From the NCBI GenBank assembly GCA_030038955.1, contig JASHQV010000193.1:1-33309 (forward strand): DNA of 33,309 bases, read 5' to 3'. Below the pieces are notes generated by a model that ran no database searches, was not told where the DNA came from, and saw only the letters and a list, made by a program, of their open reading frames with translations. Position 1 is the first letter of the stretch. Every line of letters starts with the position of its first letter. This document shows positions 26,342 to 33,309 of the stretch, piece after piece. Origin of the DNA: Solirubrobacteraceae bacterium (GTDB lineage: Bacteria; Actinomycetota; Thermoleophilia; Solirubrobacterales; Solirubrobacteraceae). Made by a program: the position numbers and the translations under genes.

Positions 26342-28100
26342 CTCGTCTCATCTCCTGATCCTTATGAGTCACCTCCAACAGATACGCGACCACCACGTTC
26401 CGGTCACCGAGCGTCACGTGATATGCGTCCGAGAGCTCCTCGACCCGCGAGATCTGGGTCGCCTGCTCGTCGAACAGCTCGTGGAACGCGAAAAACCCAA
26501 AGTCCACAACCCGCGAGCCGAACCCCCGCACATCGAGCTGCTCGACCGTCCGTCGCTCCCCGATAATCGATAGTTGCAGTATATAGGCAATCCCATCATC
26601 AGCCAAAGCATCGGGTAGCAGCCCAATCAGATGGTCAATCAGGTTGCGTCCCCAGAAATCGAGCGGGCGGTGAGTCGGCGCGTGCTCGAACGGATCGACC
26701 GGGGTCTGGAACAGGCTGGCGACGATCACGTCGTAGCGCTCGTCGGGCCGCCACGGGAACAGATCGACGGCGTCCGCGCTCACGCGATCGGCGACACCGT
26801 TGCGGAAGGCGTTGGTAAGAGTGTTAGCCACCGCGGCGTGATCGATGTCGATCGCGTGCACGTGCGTGGCGCCGTTGAGTGCCATCTGCACAGTCAGCAG
26901 CCCGCTTCCGCAGCCGATGTCGAGGCAACGCTGGTGCGCACCGACGCCCTCGCGGAACAGGTACTTCCACACCAGGAAGCTGCCCTGCGTGGGAACGAAC
27001 ACCCCGGGTTCGATCGACACATCGGGGAAGTCGAGCGGGAACAGCTGCCTCCCGCGCCCGTCACGCCAGGGCTCGAACGCCGGCGGGGCGGCGTCCGCCG
27101 CGTCGCGTCCGGGGGTGACCAGCACCGCTTCCCGCCTGCTTCCCGGCTTGGTGCCGGCCAGCGCCGCTCGCGCCGCGGCAATGTGCTCGGGACCCACGCC
27201 GCAGCAGCCGCCTATGATCTGCGCCCCTTCCTCGCGCCAGCGAAGCGCGAGCTCGGCGTACTCGGCGCCGCCCGTGGCCAGCTCAGAGCGCCAACCGCCC
27301 ACCGACAGGTAGCCGAGGTTGGGATACGCGCCGAGTGGCAGATCGGTGAAGTCGCGCAGCCACGAGACCATGCCGGGCACATGATCGGGGGGCACACAGT
27401 TCACCAGCAACGCACCCACGCCCATCTCCTCGAAGCGCCTGGCCGCGCGTCCGAAGGCATCGCCCTCCGGGCCGCCCCAGTGCTCGCCGTACACGCCGCA
27501 CACACCGTGGCGGCAGCGACGGAAGCTCAGCCAGACTGGGAGCCCCGTAGCGAGCAGACGCTCAACGGTGACATAGGTCGAGCTGCGCACCAACGATAGG
27601 GTCTCGAGCAGGATCAAGTCCGGCGGCTCGTCTTCGAACGCGCGCGCCAACAGGCGAATCGTCTCGTGGCCATCCGGGGTGTCCACGTCTCCGTTGAGGC
27701 TGAAAGCCACCGCCGCCCCGTCGCCGCGTCCGACCTGATCGGCGGCGTCCCGCGCGAGCCGGACCCCCTGACGAGCCACGTCCATCCAATGCACCGGCTC
27801 GGTCGTGCGCCCGGCGAGCTGCAGATCGCCCTGGCGCACCGCCGTGGCCAGGCCCCAGGTGTCGGTCGTCAGCACGTCGCAGCCGGCGTCCGCGTACCGC
27901 CGGTGCACCGCCCTGACGCGCTCCGGGTCGGCCACGACCGCGGAGACGCCCCACAGGTGCTCCTCCACCTCAGGTCGCGATCCCGACACGCCGATCAGCT
28001 CGGTGCCGATCGCGCCGTCGAGCACCACGCAACGCTCGCTCGCGATCAGCTGCGCAATGCGCGCATATCCTCCCGCCGTTCTCGGTGCCGGTATCGCCAT
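26334..28100 (-). CDS. Fusion protein: homocysteine S-methyltransferase domain + class I SAM methyltransferase domain
   Basis: N-terminal half: [13 protein letters not shown]...[11 protein letters not shown] (zinc GGCCG motif). C-terminal half: [37 protein letters not shown]. 8-nt overlap with metK. Confidence 0.9.
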   Translation of the reverse strand: MAIPAPRTAGGYARIAQLIASERCVVLDGAIGTELIGVSGSRPEVEEHLWGVSAVVADPERVRAVHRRYADAGCDVLTTDTWGLATAVRQGDLQLAGRTTEPVHWMDVARQGVRLARDAADQVGRGDGAAVAFSLNGDVDTPDGHETIRLLARAFEDEPPDLILLETLSLVRSSTYVTVERLLATGLPVWLSFRRCRHGVCGVYGEHWGGPEGDAFGRAARRFEEMGVGALLVNCVPPDHVPGMVSWLRDFTDLPLGAYPNLGYLSVGGWRSELATGGAEYAELALRWREEGAQIIGGCCGVGPEHIAAARAALAGTKPGSRREAVLVTPGRDAADAAPPAFEPWRDGRGRQLFPLDFPDVSIEPGVFVPTQGSFLVWKYLFREGVGAHQRCLDIGCGSGLLTVQMALNGATHVHAIDIDHAAVANTLTNAFRNGVADRVSADAVDLFPWRPDERYDVIVASLFQTPVDPFEHAPTHRPLDFWGRNLIDHLIGLLPDALADDGIAYILQLSIIGERRTVEQLDVRGFGSRVVDFGFFAFHELFDEQATQISRVEELSDAYHVTLGDRNVVVAYLLEVTHKDQEMRRDG

Positions 28101-28199
28101 CTCCGCATCCCTCCGCTCAGCCGCTTGGCGAGTCCGCCCCTCAGCGACGGCGCCCGCATGGCACGAGTCGGACGGTAAGCCAATACCGAAGAGAGCGCC

Positions 28200-28229
28200 A
28201 CTATAGATTGGCTAGGGTAGGCCACTCAA
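28200..28229 (-). promoter_or_regulatory. Putative sigma70-type promoter of the methyl-cycle operon
   Basis: Minus strand TTGAGT (28229-28224)-N18-TATAGT (28205-28200), about 100 nt upstream of the fusion-gene ATG. Confidence 0.45.
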
Positions 28230-28529
28230 TCGGGCTGGTTCTAGCTGCATGCTGGCCCCCAGCGGTGTCCGTCACACTCGTTGATCTGCCACCAGAGTGG
28301 GAGGTTCAGTCAACTAGACAGGGGTGCTATCGGCTGCGCGAGCTTAGTGTTTCGTTGCCGTGGACGCGACTGCCGGCCCGCTGGACGCCGTCTCGCGGCG
28401 CGTGGGCGTCGCGATTCTGGACGCCGCGATCGTCTTGCGCCCAGCCTCGTTGGCTGCACACCCGGCACCCGCGGAAGCCGCCGGCTGAGCGCTCGCCCCA
28501 CGTCGCGGTCGGGCGTATGCTCGCCGCGT

Positions 28530-29462
28530 GTGAGCCCCGTACAGGTGGACGACCTGCGGCAGATCCTGGCTGAGCTCCAGCAGCTTGAGCGCGAGCTCGT
28601 CGAGCAGCGCTACCTGCGCCGCTCGGACGGCATCGAACAGGTGCGAGAGGGACTTCGCCGGCTCGGCGAGATCGGATCGCCAGCCGGAATCATCTCCCGC
28701 TCGGCCGCGGAGCTCGCGACCAGCGGCAACTTCGCACTGGTGCTGGTCAGCCGCATTGCGCACGGCCGGATCTACCCCCAGGCCCTCTGGTCGCCCGACG
28801 ACGACGTGCGGCGCGAGGAGCTGCTCGCGATGCTCGCAGCGCGGACGATCCGACTCTCCTATCCGCTGATCGAGGCCGAGGTAGCTGAGCACCATCGACC
28901 GGCCGTGGTGTCAGTGACCGAGAGCGGTCCGCGCGCCTGCCGCGAACTCGTCGAGGCGTTCGCATGGAGGACGTACGCCGTCGGCCACCTCATGCTCGAG
29001 GGCCGCACGATCGGGCTGATTCACGCCTCATGTCCCCAACATGGAGAGGATGTCGACGAGCTCGACCTCGAGCTCGTCACGCTCTACGCCGACGGCCTGG
29101 GGCACGTGTTCGAGCGCGCGGTGCTGCGCGAGTATCTGCGGCACCAGCGACGGGTACTAGAGTCCGCCGGCCACTGGATCAGCGCGAACATGACCGAGCT
29201 GTCGGCGCTGATGGCCCCCGCAAAGATCGGCACGGCCAGCGATGGCGACCGCGAGCGCGACGTACTCACCCCGCGCGAGCTCCAGGTCATGCGGCTGATC
29301 GCTCAGGGTCGCTCCAATCGCGACATTGCCGGCTTGCTCGTCGTCGCCGAGGGCACGGTCAAGTACCACGTCAAGAACATCCTGCGCAAGCTCGATGCGC
29401 GCAGCCGGACCGAGGCGATCTCGCGCTATGTCCACCTCTACGGGGCTCCCGGCAGACCATGA
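28530..29462 (+). CDS. LuxR-family regulator with N-terminal GAF-like region
   Basis: C-terminal LTPRELQVMRLIAQGRSNRDIAGLLVVAEGTVKYHVKNILRKLDARSRTEAI. Likely GTG start at 28530; ORF open from 28281. Confidence 0.87.
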   Translation: MSPVQVDDLRQILAELQQLERELVEQRYLRRSDGIEQVREGLRRLGEIGSPAGIISRSAAELATSGNFALVLVSRIAHGRIYPQALWSPDDDVRREELLAMLAARTIRLSYPLIEAEVAEHHRPAVVSVTESGPRACRELVEAFAWRTYAVGHLMLEGRTIGLIHASCPQHGEDVDELDLELVTLYADGLGHVFERAVLREYLRHQRRVLESAGHWISANMTELSALMAPAKIGTASDGDRERDVLTPRELQVMRLIAQGRSNRDIAGLLVVAEGTVKYHVKNILRKLDARSRTEAISRYVHLYGAPGRP

Positions 29463-30616
29463 CCGCGGACGGTCAGGTGGTCGACGATGCGATCGGGCGT
29501 CAGCTCAATCGCCGGATCGAGGAGGCGACGGGCAGGGCCCGCCGTGCACTCGGATGGGTCGACGACGACGGACGAGACAACGGTCGTGACGCGATCGCAA
29601 CGCTCATCGAAGCGCTCCACGCCGAGCTCTCGAAGGCCGGGGATGACGGTGCGGAGCGAGCCCAGGTCGAGGCGCACGACGGCGAGCTCAAGCGCCTGGA
29701 GCGGCGCTACCGGACGCGGTTCGACGCGCTCAGGGATGTGGACGTGGCCGTCGCCTCGCTGCGCCAGATCACCGTGCCCGACGCGATCCTTGCCCGCGCC
29801 CCGCTTGAGCTGTGCCAGCATTCGGGACTCGACCGGGTCGTCCTGAGCCTCGTCCGCGATCGGCACCTCGTGGCCGAGGCCGTCTACTTCCGCGGGGACC
29901 CAGTGGGAGCGGCCAAGGCGCTCGAGGCACTTCGTGATGCTCCGCCGCGCCTCGAGCATCCGCTGCTTGAGACCGATCTGCTGCGCCGCCGTCGCACCAC
30001 GATCGTGACCGACGTCCAGATCGATCGCCGTCGGCATGGGGCGATGGCGAAGATCATGGGTTGGCACGGTTATCTCGTCGCGCCGCTGCTGGTTGGGGGT
30101 GACTTGCTCGGGGCGATCCATGCCGACACCGGCCTCGACGGTCGCGCCATAGACGTGCTCGACGGCGACATCGTGTGGACCTTCGCACGCGGCCTCGCCG
30201 ATGCCTACGAGACCACCTCCCTGCGCCGCTCGCTGCGACGCCAGCGCGAGGAGATGGGCAGGTTCGTGGAGTGGCTCAGTGCGCGGGCAATCGAGCTCAG
30301 CAACACCTCGATCGAGCTGATCCCCGAGCAGACCTCGCCGCCCGATCCGCCCGGCAAGCTCGAGCTGGCCGCGGGCCAGGAGGGCACCGACGACCGCCTC
30401 GTGTTTTGGGACCTGCTGACTCGCCGGGAGCTCGACGTCCTGCGCCTAGTCGCACGCGGGAAGACGAACGGCGCGATCGCGGCGCAGCTGGTGATCTCGG
30501 AGGCGACAGTCAAGTTCCACGTGGTCAACACCCTCCGCAAGCTGCGCGTCTCCAGCCGGGCCGAGGCCGTTGCTCGCTACCACCGCCTGATGCGCGCCGG
30601 CCGCCGCCAGCCCTGA
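29459..30616 (+). CDS. LuxR-family regulator with N-terminal GAF-like region (second of tandem pair)
   Basis: C-terminal LTRRELDVLRLVARGKTNGAIAAQLVISEATVKFHVVNTLRKLRVSSRAEAV; ATG overlaps the TGA of the first regulator (ATGA). ORF open from 28964. Confidence 0.87.
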   Translation: MTADGQVVDDAIGRQLNRRIEEATGRARRALGWVDDDGRDNGRDAIATLIEALHAELSKAGDDGAERAQVEAHDGELKRLERRYRTRFDALRDVDVAVASLRQITVPDAILARAPLELCQHSGLDRVVLSLVRDRHLVAEAVYFRGDPVGAAKALEALRDAPPRLEHPLLETDLLRRRRTTIVTDVQIDRRRHGAMAKIMGWHGYLVAPLLVGGDLLGAIHADTGLDGRAIDVLDGDIVWTFARGLADAYETTSLRRSLRRQREEMGRFVEWLSARAIELSNTSIELIPEQTSPPDPPGKLELAAGQEGTDDRLVFWDLLTRRELDVLRLVARGKTNGAIAAQLVISEATVKFHVVNTLRKLRVSSRAEAVARYHRLMRAGRRQP

Positions 30617-30734
30617 GACCGCGGCCTGCACCCGGCTCCGTCCCGCCTCCGCGCCAACATCTGCTCGTCATGCCCAAGCTGTCTCCGGAGAGGAGATTCG
30701 CCGTAGACGAGAGACTGCCCTCGATTCAGCTGAG

Positions 30735-30805
30735 AGCCGACGCGGGGACTCGAGCCCCGGACCCCTTCATTACGAGCAGCGCCGGCCGCTTCATTCGGAG
30801 TGAAG
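30735..30805 (-). other. tRNA-3'-half-like fragment (tRNA-Thr(CGU)-like), possible attachment-site remnant
   Basis: Minus strand CTCGTAA-TGAAG-GGGTC-CGGGG-CTCGAGT-CCCCG-CGTCGGC-T (30776-30735) fits anticodon loop, 3' anticodon strand, variable loop, T-arm and 3' acceptor strand. No matching D-arm or 5' half. A separate CTTCA-CTCCGAA-TGAAG stem-loop lies at 30805-30789. Confidence 0.45.
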
Positions 30806-30990
30806 GATTAGCAGGCAATTTGAGCCCTCCCGGACCCCCGTGGGATCCGCTCTCAAACTGTCGGTATTTGCGGACTGATTACGGGGGTTTCGGCCCCAAA
30901 TCGGGATCTCGGGCCTTTTGGTCGGAGGCCGACGGGCCGACGTTGATGATCGGGAAGCTCGGGACCACCACGACGAGCGCATCCCTGTGT

Positions 30991-33309
30991 TCATTGGCAA
31001 GCCTCGCACTCACCGCCGGTGCGCATCGCCTCGATCGAGCAGGCGACGGCGTCGGAGAGAGGCACTGGAACCGGTGCTGTGCCGGGCGGCTGTGCGACGG
31101 TCTCGGTGGTAACAGTTGACTTCTCGATTGACGAGGCGCCCAGCGTCCGTAGGTAGTAGGTGGTCTTCAGCCCTTCGCGCCATGCACGCCGGTACATGTG
31201 GCTGATCGTCTTGAGGTCCGGGACGGCGAGGAACAGGTTCAGCGACTGAGACTGATCGATCCACTTCTGTCGCCGTGCCGCGGCGTCGATCAAGGCCGCA
31301 GGATCGAGCTGGAAGGCGGTCCGGTACCTGGTCTTCAGCTCGGAGGGGATTGCGTCGATCTCGGTAAGGTCGCCGTCACGGGCCTTGAGCTCGTGTGCCA
31401 GGGCCCCGCTCCACAGCCCGAGATCCTTCAGCTCGCGTACGAGGAACGGGTTCAGCACCGTGAAGTCGCCCGACAGATTGGACTTCGCGAACAGGTTCTT
31501 GTACATCGGCTCGATGCAGGGCGAGGTGCCGGTGATGTTGGCGATCGTCGCTGTCGGTGCGATCGCCAACACGTTCGAGTTGCGCATCCCCTGGTGGGCG
31601 ATCTTGTCGCGCAACGGCTGCCAGTCGAGCTCGCCGCCGCGCGACACCTCGATCGCCTCGCCGCGCTCAGCCTCGAGCAGCTCGAGCGTGTCGTGTGGAA
31701 GCAGGCCCCGGTCCCACTTGGAGCCGCCGTAGGACTGGTAGGTACCGCGTTCAGCCGCCAGGTCGCTCGAGGCCTCGTAGGCGTAGTAGGCGACCGCCTC
31801 CACGATCTCATCCCCGAACGCGATCGCCTCGGGCGCGTCGAACGCCAGCCGCTTGCGATACAGCGCGTACTGCAACCCCATCACTCCGAGCCCGACGGGC
31901 CGGTGACGGAAATTCGCCGTGCGCGCCGGCTCGGTCGGGTAGAAGTTGACGTCGATCACGTTGTCGAGCGCGCGCACGGCGATCCGCACGGTCTCGCGCA
32001 GCTTCGCGTGATCGAGCTCTCCCCCGGAGGTGAGGTGCTGGTCGATGACGATCGAGCCGAGGTTGCAGACGGCCGTCTCATCGGCGCCCGTATTCAGCGT
32101 GATCTCGGTGCAGAGGTTGGAGGAGTGGATCACGCCAGCGTGATCCTGAGGGCTGCGGACGTTGCAGGCGTCCTTGAAGGTCAGCCACGGGTGACCGGTC
32201 TCGAACAGCATCCGCAGCATCTGCTTCCACAGCTCGAGCGCCGGGATCGTCTCGCCGTGGATCTCGCCGGCCGCCGCGCGGCGCTCGTACTCCACGTAGC
32301 GGCACTCGAACTCGGCGCCATATGTCTCGTGCAGGTCCGGGACCTGGTTTGAGCGAAACAGCGTCCAGTCCTCGCGTGCCTCCACCCTTTTCATGAACAG
32401 GTCCGGTATCCAGCAGGCGGTGTTCATGTCGTGGGTGCGGCGGCGCTCGTCACCGGTGTTGCGGCGCAGCTCCAGGAACTCGCGGATGTCGTTGTGCCAG
32501 ACCTCGAGGTAGGCGCAGCCCGATCCCGCTCGCTTGCCACCCTGGTTGACCGCCACCAGCTGGTCGTTGTGGAGCTTTAGGAACGGGACGACGCCCTGAC
32601 TCTCGCCGTTGGTCGACTCGATGAACGAGCCGGTGCCGCGAACCGCGGTCCATGAGCCGCCGAGGCCGCCCGCCCACTTCGAGCACATCGCGTTCTCCGC
32701 GATGCCGCGACCGACGATCGAGGTGAGCGTGTCCTCGACCTTGTACAGGTAACAGGACGACAGCTGCGAGTGGAGCGTGCCAGCGTTGAACAGCGTCGGC
32801 GTCGACGAGCAGAAGCGCCGGCTCTTGTACATCCGGTAGAGATCGAGCACGCGCCGCTCGCGACCGCCGGCGTCGTCAGTCGCCGGCTCGGCGAGGCACA
32901 CGCCCATCGCCACGCGCATCCAGAACAGCTGGGGAGCCTCGATGCGGATCGGCTCGGCGCCGGTCTTGTCGACGATCAGGTAGCGGTCGTAGAGCGTCTG
33001 CAGACCGAGGAAATCGAAGTCGAGGTCGGCCGTCGGATCGAGCGCATCGGCGAGCAGCGTCAAGTCGTAGTCGAGCAGCGCCGGTGCGATCCGCTTGATC
33101 GCGACGCCGTGCTCGAGCTGCGTGAAGAACGCCCGTCGGTGCGCGTCGCGAAGGCCGGCGATGCCATCTCGGACGACATCCCAGCCGAGCGTCTCCTCGT
33201 AGATGTAGGTCAGCAACAGGCGACCCGCGAGCCGCGACAGCTCGGAGTCGCGCTCGACCAGCGCCTTCGCGTTCAGCAACACCAGCCGGCGCAGGTCGGC
33301 CCGACGCAC
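30991..33309 (-). CDS. nrdA: Ribonucleoside-diphosphate reductase, large (alpha) subunit, class I; N-terminus beyond right window edge
   Basis: FCSSTPTLFNAGTLHSQLSSCYLYKVEDTL, SNLCTEITLNTGADETAVCNLGSIVI, IAPTATIANITGTSPCIEP, C-terminal GGECEACQ redox tail. Confidence 0.95.
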   Translation of the reverse strand: MRRADLRRLVLLNAKALVERDSELSRLAGRLLLTYIYEETLGWDVVRDGIAGLRDAHRRAFFTQLEHGVAIKRIAPALLDYDLTLLADALDPTADLDFDFLGLQTLYDRYLIVDKTGAEPIRIEAPQLFWMRVAMGVCLAEPATDDAGGRERRVLDLYRMYKSRRFCSSTPTLFNAGTLHSQLSSCYLYKVEDTLTSIVGRGIAENAMCSKWAGGLGGSWTAVRGTGSFIESTNGESQGVVPFLKLHNDQLVAVNQGGKRAGSGCAYLEVWHNDIREFLELRRNTGDERRRTHDMNTACWIPDLFMKRVEAREDWTLFRSNQVPDLHETYGAEFECRYVEYERRAAAGEIHGETIPALELWKQMLRMLFETGHPWLTFKDACNVRSPQDHAGVIHSSNLCTEITLNTGADETAVCNLGSIVIDQHLTSGGELDHAKLRETVRIAVRALDNVIDVNFYPTEPARTANFRHRPVGLGVMGLQYALYRKRLAFDAPEAIAFGDEIVEAVAYYAYEASSDLAAERGTYQSYGGSKWDRGLLPHDTLELLEAERGEAIEVSRGGELDWQPLRDKIAHQGMRNSNVLAIAPTATIANITGTSPCIEPMYKNLFAKSNLSGDFTVLNPFLVRELKDLGLWSGALAHELKARDGDLTEIDAIPSELKTRYRTAFQLDPAALIDAAARRQKWIDQSQSLNLFLAVPDLKTISHMYRRAWREGLKTTYYLRTLGASSIEKSTVTTETVAQPPGTAPVPVPLSDAVACSIEAMRTGGECEACQ

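Noticed and set aside
24704-26566. 620-aa plus-strand ORF
   Set aside because: Antisense to metK and neighbours; low-complexity R/H/P/N-rich translation is an artefact of the unusual metK codon bias.
28100-28220. SAM or SAH riboswitch
   Set aside because: Leader inspected for SAM-I/II/IV and SAH core sequences; no convincing match by eye, so not called as a feature.
28964-29458. N-terminal extension of the second LuxR ORF
   Set aside because: R-rich out-of-frame overlap with the first LuxR gene; the ATG at 29459 with ATGA overlap is the better start.
1-33309. CRISPR arrays, IS elements, rRNA genes
   Set aside because: No regularly spaced repeats, transposase motifs or rRNA signatures noticed on either strand.

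Overview
High-GC actinobacterial-type window, possibly Thermoleophilia-like (an impression from sequence feel, not tested). It splits into three parts. (1) About 1-23,805 is a dense catabolic gene cluster in several coupled operons. It encodes a VOC/extradiol-dioxygenase-like protein, an NAD(P)-binding oxidoreductase, a reductive-dehalogenase/QueG-superfamily 4Fe-4S protein, three core-MetE-like (COG0620-type) zinc methyltransferase paralogs (one cut by the left edge), a SAM methyltransferase, two luciferase-like (LLM) flavin oxidoreductases, two DAO-type FAD oxidoreductases, a sugar-type ABC importer, an ACMSD-like amidohydrolase, an MFS exporter, an SDR, an aldehyde dehydrogenase, a FAH-family hydrolase, a CMD-family protein, an alpha/beta hydrolase and one IclR regulator. 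Its intergenic regions share an odd palindrome, GGTTCGATAATCGG (core CGAT-W-ATCG), which I read as the operator of the local IclR protein. (2) About 24,145-28,100 is a methyl-cycle operon: PfkB kinase, MetK, and a homocysteine S-methyltransferase fused to a SAM methyltransferase. metK has a strikingly different third-codon-position bias. (3) About 28,530-33,309 has two tandem LuxR-type regulators, a tRNA-3'-half-like remnant, and the C-terminal part of class I ribonucleotide reductase NrdA. The best candidate for an undescribed system is the IclR-operator-unified cluster pairing an RdhA-like protein with core-MetE paralogs and LLM/DAO flavoenzymes. Its substrate cannot be determined from sequence alone.
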